Shown here: one piece after another, positions 9,151 through 16,503 of the stretch
Layout: each line of letters starts with the position of its first letter
Position numbering within the stretch: the first letter of the stretch is position 1
Assembly (NCBI RefSeq): GCF_900289045.1
Contig: NZ_LT985188.1
Coordinates: forward strand, 3,038,001 to 3,102,000
Reading direction: 5' to 3'
Source of the DNA: Micropruina glycogenica
GTDB taxonomy: Bacteria; Actinomycetota; Actinomycetes; Propionibacteriales; Propionibacteriaceae
Length of the DNA: 64,000 nucleotides
Translations under genes and position numbers: made by a program
The notes under the pieces: generated by a model
Databases searched by the model: none
Seen by the model: only the letters and a program-made list of their open reading frames with translations
What the model was told of the DNA's origin: nothing

Positions 9151-9551
9151 CGTCCTCGCCGACGGGCACCGGCTCGTCAGATAACGTCCGATCTGACCCT
9201 TCTTCGCGCTCAACGAGGCGATAGGCCCTTCAAATCGGACGTAATCTCGCACACTCACACGAGCCAGGTGCACGCGCACGGGTGAAGCGGAGTGAGCGGC
9301 ACCCCGTCCGGGATAGGTGGGCGTATCGACGCTGCGCTCCTCAACTTGCCCGCCTTCGGCGTGCTGCGTATAGAGGGGGGCGCGTCGGCCCTGGGCACCC
9401 AACGAGGGTTCAGGGCAATCGGCCGACGAGCTCCGCTGGGGCGGGACGGGGTGCCGCTCGCTCCGCGGCAGCACAGTCGACAAAGAGTCTCGACCCAAGC
9501 GACAGCCGCCGAGAGAACCCGGCGTTCGCCAGGATGACGAACGCCGAGCCC

Positions 9552-10619
9552 TCAGACCCCTGAGCCGTTGGCCCCGAAGAACGTCTTCCACGGCACGTTG
9601 ACGGCCCGGTCTTTCGCCACCACCTCGTGCAGGTGCCGCAGCAGCGGGAACTGGTCGGGCTGCAGTACTCCGCGCTCGGTGAGCCGTTCGAAGGCGTCGC
9701 CGATCACCTTGATGGCCGCTGCACCCTCGAGGGTGACCCCCGGCATGCGGTCGCGGGCCTCGGTGAAGGTGAGGCCTGCGCCGACCAGCCGTCCGACCTT
9801 GACGTTGCGACCGCCCATCGAGGTGACGAAGCAATCGCCGATGCCCGGCAACCCCAGCACCGTGGACGGTTGCCCGCCCAGCAGATCCATGAACTGGGTC
9901 ATCTCGACCGAGGCCTGCCCGAACAACGCCGCGCCGTAGTTGAAGTTCACGTACTGCGGGTCGTCTTCGTCGAGGGCGTCCAACTGACCGTGCATGAAGC
10001 CGGCCCCGAACGCGTAGCAGTTCTTGGTGGCGGCACAGACCTCGACGCCGACGAAGTCGGAGCTCGTCCACACGTGGTAGAAGTCGGTGGCGAACAGGTC
10101 GCGCCACAGGTCGAGCACCTCGGGGTTCTCGCCCGTGAACACCACGCACGTGTGGCGCCGCATCGCCACCTCGCCCGCGATGGACGGCCCCGCGATCGCC
10201 GAGATCGACACCTGGTCACGCAGGTCGTCGGGCAGGTGCGCCATCAGGGCTCGGGGCAGAATCGTCAGATTGCCGTCGTCGTCGGCCTGCATGCCCTTGG
10301 CCAGGGCGATCACGTGCATGCCGGGGCGCAGCAGGCCGGCCAACTGCTCGCCCGCCCAGTCGACGCCGAACGAGTTGACGCCGCTCATCACCAGGTCGAC
10401 CCCGTCGAACGCCTCGGCGGCCTCTTCCAACTGGTAGGCGGTCACGTTCGGGGGCACCTCGAGGTTGAGGTTGGGGTGCACACCGGTGTTCTTGATCGAA
10501 TCGATGATCTCGCGATCGAGATGGGTGCCGACCAGCCGCACCTCGTTGCCGTTGTCGGTGAAGGGGGTGGCCAGCGCGGTGGCCATGATGCCCGAGCCCA
10601 GCACGACGAGAGTTGCCAT
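9552..10619 (-). CDS. GpsA-like NAD(P)-dependent glycerol-3-phosphate dehydrogenase
   Basis: About 355 residues of the NAD-dependent glycerol-3-phosphate dehydrogenase family. Visible are the N-terminal Rossmann loop VVLGSGIMATALATP, LAKGMQ, IAGPSIAGEVA and CAATKNCYAFGAG, whose Lys aligns with the catalytic Lys of GpsA. The family interconverts DHAP and sn-glycerol 3-phosphate in the cytosol. The sequence departs from housekeeping GpsA at several motifs (GSGIMATAL instead of GAGSWGTAL), so a paralogue with another polyol-phosphate substrate is possible. ATG 10619 has AAAGGA 8 nt upstream. It is divergent from the DeoR regulator and probably belongs to that gene set. Confidence 0.8.
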   Translation of the reverse strand: MATLVVLGSGIMATALATPFTDNGNEVRLVGTHLDREIIDSIKNTGVHPNLNLEVPPNVTAYQLEEAAEAFDGVDLVMSGVNSFGVDWAGEQLAGLLRPGMHVIALAKGMQADDDGNLTILPRALMAHLPDDLRDQVSISAIAGPSIAGEVAMRRHTCVVFTGENPEVLDLWRDLFATDFYHVWTSSDFVGVEVCAATKNCYAFGAGFMHGQLDALDEDDPQYVNFNYGAALFGQASVEMTQFMDLLGGQPSTVLGLPGIGDCFVTSMGGRNVKVGRLVGAGLTFTEARDRMPGVTLEGAAAIKVIGDAFERLTERGVLQPDQFPLLRHLHEVVAKDRAVNVPWKTFFGANGSGV

Positions 10620-10979
10620 GATGCATCCTTTCCGGCGATTCGCCGGGCCTGGCCGTCGGCGGGGTGCCGAGCGGCTGAACGATCGGCAAGCCGCACCGAA
10701 GCGGCGCCGGTGCCGAATCTGGTACTCGCCCAACCTAGTGCTCCGCACGGGCGCTTAGCCACACAAACATCGGGCCAAGCGTGTGGAATACAACACATCG
10801 TGAGTGAAACAGTCCCGTTCGGACGCTGGTCGTTACCGGCTGCGAGGGCTGCAGCACCAGTCGCTGACTAGCTGCGAAAAGTGACCAACCGGCGAAATCA
10901 CCCCGCCCGATGTGGCAAAGTGCGTACATTTTCTCACAGATGCGCGGAGATGTTTGTTAACTGAGAGTAAAGGTCAGTC
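10620..10979. promoter_or_regulatory. Divergent promoter region between gpsA-like gene and deoR
   Basis: A 360-bp gap with no gene. Its deoR-proximal half is AT-richer than the surroundings. TGTTTGTTAAC at 10951-10961, just upstream of deoR, resembles in opposite orientation TGTTACAAACA upstream of the isomerase gene. GTGTGGAATACAACACA near 10780-10797 is partly palindromic. Confidence 0.45.
10951..10961. promoter_or_regulatory. Candidate DeoR operator 1
   Basis: TGTTTGTTAAC lies 19 bp before the deoR start. Its reverse complement GTTAACAAACA differs by one inserted base from the GTTACAAACA found at 11842-11851. DeoR-family proteins often bind such short T/A-rich sites near their own gene. 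Confidence 0.3.
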
Positions 10980-11783
10980 ATGGCTGTGAAAGGACGTGGA
11001 CGAGGGTCGGCGGGGGCGCTGCGCGAGCGGCGAATGACGATCGCCGAACGGGTGGTCAAGAACGGCTCGGCCTCGGTCGACGAACTCGTCGAACTCACCG
11101 GGGTGTCGGCGATGACGGTCTATCGCGACATCGAGGCCCTCGAAGATGCCGGCGTGCTGGTGCGCCATCGCGGTCAGGTCACCGCGGTGGCCACCGGGCT
11201 CAACGAGATCGCTGCCAGCATCCGGGTCAATCAGAACGCCGAACTCAAGCAACAGGTCGCCCGAGTGGTCGCCGACCGCATTCGCCCGGGCAGTTCGATC
11301 ATGGTGGACGACTCGACCACCGCCCTGTGGGTGCTGCGCCAGCTCGACGTGGTGCCGATCACCGTGGTGACCAACTCGATGTTGGTGGCGCGTGAACTCG
11401 AGCGCCGCTCGGGTGTGCGACTCTTCGTCACCGGCGGTGAGTACCAGGCCTGGGCCGAGGCGATGCTGGGCCAGAACACCACCGACGTGATCGCCGGCAT
11501 TCGGGCCGACTACTGCCTCATGTCGGCCTCTGGCATCAGCGACCTGCAGTGCTTCCACCCCTACGAAGACTGCGTGCAGGTCAAGCGGGCCATGATGGCG
11601 TCGTCGGCCGAGTCGATTCTGCTGCTCGACCACACCAAGCTGAACCGTCGGGCGCTGCACACCTTCGCCTCGATGACCGACTTCGACCAGGTGATCGTGG
11701 ACGCGCTGACGCCGTCCGACCTGATCGCCGACCTGCGCGAGCGGGGCGTAAACGTCACCCAGGCCGGCGCCGTCAACGAGTGA
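10980..11783 (+). CDS. DeoR/GlpR-family transcriptional regulator
   Basis: About 267 residues. An N-terminal winged helix-turn-helix (residues ~18-75; MTIAERVVKNGSASVDELVE then SAMTVYRDIEALEDAGVLVR) is followed by the DeoR sugar-phosphate sensor domain, with SIMVDDSTTALWVLRQL, ITVVTNSMLVAREL and the FVTGGEY segment. ATG 10980 is preceded by AAAGG. Because it heads the isomerase, membrane protein, phosphatase and dehydrogenase genes and faces the GpsA-like gene, it is the likely local regulator of both directions. The effector is presumably a phosphorylated polyol or tetrose/pentose intermediate. Confidence 0.88.
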   Translation: MAVKGRGRGSAGALRERRMTIAERVVKNGSASVDELVELTGVSAMTVYRDIEALEDAGVLVRHRGQVTAVATGLNEIAASIRVNQNAELKQQVARVVADRIRPGSSIMVDDSTTALWVLRQLDVVPITVVTNSMLVARELERRSGVRLFVTGGEYQAWAEAMLGQNTTDVIAGIRADYCLMSASGISDLQCFHPYEDCVQVKRAMMASSAESILLLDHTKLNRRALHTFASMTDFDQVIVDALTPSDLIADLRERGVNVTQAGAVNE

Positions 11784-11840
11784 CCGTGGGCGACTGAACG
11801 GCCCGATAAGTTCCAGACCGCTGGAAAGCATCACAAAGTC

Positions 11841-11851
11841 TGTTACAAACA
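11841..11851. promoter_or_regulatory. Candidate DeoR operator 2
   Basis: TGTTACAAACA lies 73 bp upstream of the isomerase start, in the only sizeable gap of the run (140 bp). Its similarity to the site before deoR suggests a second controlled promoter here. Confidence 0.3.
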
Positions 11852-11923
11852 CCTTGCTCGCTGGTAGGTTCAGGCCAGCGGACCCCTGTCGGCGGGTCCG
11901 TCACCTCGTGCAAAGGAGTACGA

Positions 11924-12415
11924 ATGGGCCTGCGAGTGGTGGTCGCGGCGGACATCGCCGGATACGACTACAAAGAGCAACTGAAGAAAGACCTCGAGGC
12001 CGACGACAGGGTCGATGAAGTCATCGACGTTGGCATCGGATCCGGCGAAGACGTCGACTACCCCCACGTGGCGGTGGCCGGCGCTCGGCTGATCGCAGAA
12101 GGCAAGGCCGACCGTGGCCTGTTCGTCTGCGGCACCGGCATGGGCGTTGCGATCGCAGCCAACAAGGTTCCCGGCATCAGGGCCAGTACGGCACACGACA
12201 GCTTTTCCGTCGAGCGACTCGTGTTGTCGAACAACGCCCAGGTGCTCACCTTCGGTCAGCGGGTCATCGGGCTCGAACTGGCCAGGCGACTGGCCAAGGA
12301 GTGGCTCGGGTACACCTTCGACCCGAACTCGTCCTCGGCGCCCAAGGTGGCCGCTCTCGAGTCGTACGACACCGGCGACAACAGTGCGGAGGCCGCGCGA
12401 ACCAGCTGCGACTGA
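11924..12415 (+). CDS. RpiB/LacAB-type sugar-phosphate isomerase
   Basis: About 163 residues of the RpiB fold, which interconverts aldose and ketose phosphates. [20 protein letters not shown] contains the catalytic Cys loop, and [12 protein letters not shown] and [18 protein letters not shown] are the other conserved segments. The stretch that reads R-x-x-H-N-(N/D)-A in ribose-5-phosphate isomerases reads [10 protein letters not shown] here, as I recall for tetrulose-phosphate isomerases of the EryI/DerI kind. A four-carbon substrate is therefore plausible but unproven. AAAGGAG lies 5 nt before ATG 11924. Confidence 0.82.
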   Translation: MGLRVVVAADIAGYDYKEQLKKDLEADDRVDEVIDVGIGSGEDVDYPHVAVAGARLIAEGKADRGLFVCGTGMGVAIAANKVPGIRASTAHDSFSVERLVLSNNAQVLTFGQRVIGLELARRLAKEWLGYTFDPNSSSAPKVAALESYDTGDNSAEAARTSCD

Positions 12416-12460
12416 GCAGCTGGACTCACCTTCCCTCAATCAATCTGACAAGGACGGCAC

Positions 12461-13459
12461 ATGTTCACCAGTGACATCGCTATCTTCCTGCTCGGGCTGA
12501 TCGCGGCCATCTTCGGCGGGTACTTCGGTGCAGCCATCGGTGGCAACTTCGCGTTCACCCTGACCGGCTTCATGATTCTGTTCTCGTGGGGCATCTTCGC
12601 GGTCGGTGGCAGCGACATCGGCTTCAACTACGTGGCCTTCGGCCCCGTGATGGGCCCGCACATCACCTTTGCCGCAGGCGTTGCCGGCGCGGCGTACGCC
12701 ATGCACAAGGGATTGATCGAATCAGGCCGAGACGCCTCGTCGCCGCTGGCCCGTCTCGGCCGTCTCGACGTGCTGCTGGTCGGTGCCGCTTTCGGCGCGT
12801 TCGGCTACCTGTTCAACATCGGGCTGAGCTTCATTCCGTGGTTCGGCAGCCACATCGACACCGTCGCCCTCACCGTGTTCACCTCGAACGTGCTCGCGCG
12901 CCTGATCTGGGGCAACGGGCTGCTGTCGCCGCAGAACTACAACAAGGACGCCACCTCGTTCATGAAGAAGATCGCCCCGAACGACACCTACTTCTGGCTG
13001 CGTTACCAGGAAAAGCCGGGCCAGTACCTGCCGCTGGGCTTCTTCGCCGGCGGCATGGCCGCGGCCGTGTCGATCATGCTGGCGCACTACGTGCAGGGTG
13101 GTTCGGCCTGGGCGCAGACCCTGCCGTTCGCCATCTCGGCCATCATCATCGGCTTCCTGATCCTGGGGGCCGAAATGCCGGTGCAGCACCACATCACGAT
13201 CATCGGCGGCCTGGCCGCGGTGAAGTTCATGCCCGTGCTGGCCGGGGCCGGCTTCGAGTGGAACGCCACCTGGACCTCAGCCACCTGGATGGTCGCCATC
13301 GGAGCGGTGCTGATCGGGTGTGTGTTCGGCATGATCTCGGCGTTCCTGGGCGAGTTCCAGTCGCAGTTGTTCCACCAGCGCGGCACCACCCACGTCGACC
13401 CGCCGGCGGCCGCGATCTGGGTGTCGACGCTGCTGGTGCTGACCCTTTCCGGCAACTGA
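12461..13459 (+). CDS. Polytopic membrane protein, unknown
   Basis: About 332 residues, mostly hydrophobic, with roughly eight to nine predicted membrane segments starting at the N-terminus (IAIFLLGLIAAIFGGYFGAA). Gly- and Ala-rich helices and conserved-looking polar spots (GSDIGFNY, MPVQHH) suggest a permease or channel. I do not recognise the family. It lies 45 bp after the isomerase and 28 bp before the HAD phosphatase, so it may import or export the substrate of this gene set. No partner ATPase or PTS gene is present. Confidence 0.6.
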   Translation: MFTSDIAIFLLGLIAAIFGGYFGAAIGGNFAFTLTGFMILFSWGIFAVGGSDIGFNYVAFGPVMGPHITFAAGVAGAAYAMHKGLIESGRDASSPLARLGRLDVLLVGAAFGAFGYLFNIGLSFIPWFGSHIDTVALTVFTSNVLARLIWGNGLLSPQNYNKDATSFMKKIAPNDTYFWLRYQEKPGQYLPLGFFAGGMAAAVSIMLAHYVQGGSAWAQTLPFAISAIIIGFLILGAEMPVQHHITIIGGLAAVKFMPVLAGAGFEWNATWTSATWMVAIGAVLIGCVFGMISAFLGEFQSQLFHQRGTTHVDPPAAAIWVSTLLVLTLSGN

Positions 13460-13487
13460 CGAACTGATCGACCACGAGGGGCCGTCC

Positions 13488-14357
13488 ATGTCGAACACTG
13501 ATGTACTGCAGGCGCCGAGCGAGTTCTACGACGCCTACGTCTTCGACATGGACGGCACCATCTATCTGGGCGACCATCTGCTGCCCGGGGCAGCCCGCAT
13601 GATCAACGAGCTGCGCCGGCGCGACATACCCATTCGGTATCTGTCGAACAACCCCACCAAAGACCCCGAGATGTACGCCCGCAAGCTGACCAAGCTGGGG
13701 CTGCCGACGCCCGTCGAAGACATCAGCAACACCATCGTCACCACCACCAAATGGCTGAAGGCCCACCACCCCGACGCGGTGCTGTTTCCGATCAGCGAAG
13801 AACCGCTCAAGCGGGCTCTGGTGAAGGCGGGGTTCACGCTCAGCGACGATCCCGAAGAGATCGACATCGTGATCGCCAGCTACGACCGCACCTTCGAGTA
13901 CCGCAAGCTGCAGATCGCCTTCGACGCGATCTGGTTCTACAAACGCGCCTTTCTGATCGAAACCAACCCCGACCGGTTCTGCCCGTTCCCGGGCGGCCGC
14001 GGCGAGCCCGACTGCGCGTCCATCACCGCCGCCATCGAGGCCTGCACGCGCACCAAATGCGTGAAGTCGCTGGGCAAGCCCGACCCGATCATGCTGCAGG
14101 TCACCATGGAGGGCTTGGACGCCCGCGTCGAGCATTCGATGATGGTGGGCGACCGGTTGCAGACCGACATTCAGATGGCGCTCGACACCGGCATGGTCTC
14201 GGGTCTGGTGCTCACCGGCGAGGCGACGGCCGACGACGTCCGTGCGCTGACCGATGAGCACCGGCCCCGCTACGTGATGGATCGCGTCGATCGGTTGATT
14301 CCGGCCGCGGTCTGGCACGAACTCGGCTGGACCGACGACAACCGGACCGACAGCTGA
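13488..14357 (+). CDS. HAD-IIA family sugar-phosphate phosphatase (AraL/NagD-like)
   Basis: About 289 residues. HAD motif I is FDMDGTIYLGD (Asp nucleophile plus acid/base Asp), motif II YLSNNPT, the cap domain follows, motif III Lys lies in KSLGKPDP and motif IV is MVGDRLQTDIQMAL. This is the NagD/AraL subclass, which dephosphorylates small sugar or polyol phosphates. The next gene is AraM-like, so the pair recalls the adjacent araL-araM of Bacillus arabinose operons. A role in removing or recycling a phosphorylated intermediate is inferred. The start codon follows GAGGGG. Confidence 0.85.
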   Translation: MSNTDVLQAPSEFYDAYVFDMDGTIYLGDHLLPGAARMINELRRRDIPIRYLSNNPTKDPEMYARKLTKLGLPTPVEDISNTIVTTTKWLKAHHPDAVLFPISEEPLKRALVKAGFTLSDDPEEIDIVIASYDRTFEYRKLQIAFDAIWFYKRAFLIETNPDRFCPFPGGRGEPDCASITAAIEACTRTKCVKSLGKPDPIMLQVTMEGLDARVEHSMMVGDRLQTDIQMALDTGMVSGLVLTGEATADDVRALTDEHRPRYVMDRVDRLIPAAVWHELGWTDDNRTDS

Positions 14358-14432
14358 CTGCTTTCGGCCGTGGCCCGGTGCCACGGCGGTGTTCGGCATT
14401 CCCAAACCCCGCTAGAACGGAGCGCAACCCAC

Positions 14433-15782
14433 ATGTCCGACCTGATCGAAAAGGCCCTGCAGACCTCGACCGACACCAAGGCGGTACTTGCCGGCGAACA
14501 GGCGATCGACAGCGTCGCCGAGGTGTTCACCGCCACCTTCGGTCAACGGCCGGCCGTGGTGGTGGGCGACGAGCGCACCATGGCCGTGGCCGGCAACGCC
14601 GTCATCGAAGCGCTCAAGGCGGGCGGCGTCGAGGTGGCCGACCCCTACGTCTTTCCCGGTGACCCCGAGCTGTACGCCAAGTACGAGAACTGCGAGCTGC
14701 TCCGCGACGTGCTGCGCGACATCGACGCGGTGCCCTTAGCGGTCGGCGCGGGCACCCTGAACGACATCGTCAAGCGTGCCTCCGGCGAACTCGACCGCCC
14801 CTACCTGGTGGTGTGCACGGCCGCGTCCATGGACGGCTACACCGCCTTCGGCAGCTCGATCGCCGTCGACGGCTACAAGCAGACCCTGAACTGCCCGGCC
14901 CCCGCCGCCTGCGTGGCCGACTGGACGGTGATGGCCGCGGCTCCGCAGGTGATGACGGCCTCGGGCTACGGCGACCTGCTGGGCAAGGTGCCCGCCGGCG
15001 CCGACTGGATCATTGCCGACGCGCTGGGCGCCGAAGCCATCGATGACTACGTGTGGGGGTTGGTGCAGGGGCCGCTGCGGGCGTCCCTGGCCAAGCCGGA
15101 GGCGCTCGCCGCGGGCGACGTGCCCGCCACCGGTGAACTGGCCGAGGGCCTGGTGATGTCGGGCCTGGCCATGCAGGCGCACGAGTCGTCGAGGCCGGCA
15201 TCGGGTGCCGAGCACCAGTTCAGCCATTTGTGGGAGATGGAGGGCCACGGGGTCGACATCAAACCCCGCCGGCTCAGCCACGGGTTCAAGGTGGCGGTGG
15301 GCAGCGTGGCGGTCGCGGCCCTGTACGAACGCTTCTTCGAGCGCGACATCGCCAACCTCGACGTGGACGCGGCAGTGGCCGCCTACCCCGACGCCGCGGC
15401 GATGGAGGCCCGCTCGCGCGCCGCCCACCAGCCGCACCTGGTCGAAGAGGTCGTGGTGCAGACGATGGCCAAGCACCTGACGCCCGAGCAACTGCGCGAA
15501 CGTCTCGAACTGCTCAAGTCGTTGTGGCCGACCCTGTTGCCCAAGCTGCAGGAGCAGTTGATTCCGGCCGCCGAGTTGCAGCGCATGCTGCGGGCCGCAG
15601 GCGCCCCCGCGCACCCCTACGACATCGAGCTGACCTGGCCCGAGTTCAAGGCCACGTATCAACGGGCCCAGATGATCCGCAAGCGCTACACGGTGCTCGA
15701 CCTACTGCTCGAGCTGAACCTGCTCGACGAACTCGTGGAGGAGTTGTTCGCACCCGGCGGGTTCTGGGCCGAGCAGGAGTGA
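14433..15782 (+). CDS. Glycerol-1-phosphate dehydrogenase family protein (AraM/EgsA-like)
   Basis: About 449 residues of the iron-containing-alcohol-dehydrogenase superfamily, subgroup sn-glycerol-1-phosphate dehydrogenase. The nucleotide-binding GAGTLNDIVKR, CTAASMDGYTAFGSS and the metal-ligand segment SGAEHQFSHLWEM are visible. The family reduces DHAP to sn-glycerol 1-phosphate with NAD(P)H; other polyol phosphates are possible. A long C-terminal helical extension (residues ~330-449) is present. ATG 14433 is preferred over an upstream in-frame ATG because GGAG precedes it and the homology begins there. It closes the DeoR-led run, and a strong hairpin follows ~180 bp later. Confidence 0.85.
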   Translation: MSDLIEKALQTSTDTKAVLAGEQAIDSVAEVFTATFGQRPAVVVGDERTMAVAGNAVIEALKAGGVEVADPYVFPGDPELYAKYENCELLRDVLRDIDAVPLAVGAGTLNDIVKRASGELDRPYLVVCTAASMDGYTAFGSSIAVDGYKQTLNCPAPAACVADWTVMAAAPQVMTASGYGDLLGKVPAGADWIIADALGAEAIDDYVWGLVQGPLRASLAKPEALAAGDVPATGELAEGLVMSGLAMQAHESSRPASGAEHQFSHLWEMEGHGVDIKPRRLSHGFKVAVGSVAVAALYERFFERDIANLDVDAAVAAYPDAAAMEARSRAAHQPHLVEEVVVQTMAKHLTPEQLRERLELLKSLWPTLLPKLQEQLIPAAELQRMLRAAGAPAHPYDIELTWPEFKATYQRAQMIRKRYTVLDLLLELNLLDELVEELFAPGGFWAEQE

Positions 15783-15935
15783 CAAGCCCGTGGCGCGAGT
15801 TGGGGACGGTTCCCAGCTCGGGCCACATCCCCCTCACCGCCATCCCGGCGAACGCCGGGATCTCCTCCGCACCACGATCCCGAGCTAAGCCCAGATGATG
15901 AAGGAAGCCGCCCACCCGGCCTACCATTGACGTTG

Positions 15936-15989
15936 TCGTCGGTGATCGTCGCCTTCGATATCGAGGGTGTCACTGCCCACCAGTGGCAC
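15936..15989. repeat. Flanking direct repeat, copy 1
   Basis: Shares GATCGTCGCCTTCGA and CACTGCCCACCAG, in the same order and at the same spacing, with 19305-19355. The two copies bracket the five-gene ABC transporter module exactly. Confidence 0.55.
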
Positions 15990-15996
15990 CCTCTTT
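15963..15996. terminator. Hairpin terminator, probably bidirectional
   Basis: A 13-bp stem (15963-15975 with 15981-15993, one G-T pair) with a 5-nt loop and a short T run on the plus strand. It lies downstream of the glycerol-1-phosphate dehydrogenase run and also covers the stop codon of the leftward gene, so both convergent units may end here. Confidence 0.6.
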
Positions 15997-16503
15997 ATGT
16001 GCCGTTTCGAGCTGCGCCCGCTCAAGGTCCCACCGCCGCACCAGGCCGGCGCAACCGGCGTGCAGCGCCACCGCCCCGTCCGTTCGGCGCACCGGTACCA
16101 GGTTGAGCAGATGGACGCCGGCGAACGCCGTGGCGATCCAGACCGGCGCCGGTGTCAGGGCCGCGATGCCGACCGACACCGCTGCGCCTGCCAGCGGCCC
16201 GACCAGGGCCACCGCCGCACTGTGCTGCGGGTGCAGGCCGGGAGCGTCGACCGACAGGCCCCGCCACGAAGTCCGTAGCCGCGCGGCGTCGGGGCCGCCC
16301 AACCGGCGGGCGAGCCACAGGTGTGCGCCCTCGTGGGCCAGAAGTCCCGTCACCCCCACCAGCACCCCCCAGCCGGCGGCCGCGAGCGGGGTGGCCAGGT
16401 CGGCGGCCGCCCAACCCGCCAGGGTGGCGGGGCCGAACAACAACGCCGCCATGGTCAGGCCGGGTTTGAGGCAGCCGCGCAGCAGCTCCAGAGCAGTCGT
16501 CAT
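15970..16503 (-). CDS. Membrane protein with HExxH motif (putative zinc metallopeptidase)
   Basis: About 177 residues with four to five hydrophobic segments. GLLAHEGAHLWLARRLGG contains HEGAH, a match to the zinc-binding HExxH motif inside a membrane helix, as in site-2-protease-like peptidases. HLLNLVPVRRTDG resembles the second conserved region of that family, with Asp as a possible third ligand. The start overlaps the permease stop (ATGA), and the gene is the last of the module. A peptide-processing or immunity role beside an ABC exporter is inference. Confidence 0.6.
   Translation of the reverse strand: MTTALELLRGCLKPGLTMAALLFGPATLAGWAAADLATPLAAAGWGVLVGVTGLLAHEGAHLWLARRLGGPDAARLRTSWRGLSVDAPGLHPQHSAAVALVGPLAGAAVSVGIAALTPAPVWIATAFAGVHLLNLVPVRRTDGAVALHAGCAGLVRRWDLERAQLETAHKEGATGGQ

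Larger units (their letters stand above)
8721..9551. repeat. Repeat-filled 830-bp gap after glpC
   Basis: No convincing gene. In order: a family-A palindrome (8764-8790) that begins a ~200-bp composite unit (8764-8966) repeated at 24681-24884; five tandem ~27-bp units of the GTCGAGACC family (9019-9150); a 77-bp inverted-repeat element (9175-9251) related to the hairpin at 34067-34143; a 180-bp element with 23-bp arms at 9287-9309 and 9444-9466 (22 of 23 pairs); a single GTCGAGACC-like unit at ~9478-9494; and a degenerate family-A palindrome (9516-9540). Open frames across this stretch are translations of the repeats. Confidence 0.8.

Noticed and set aside
8862-9224. Open frame encoding repeated VEPVET/LVEPVETQ peptides
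   Set aside because: The peptide is the translation of the GTCGAGACC repeats. It has no ribosome site or family match.
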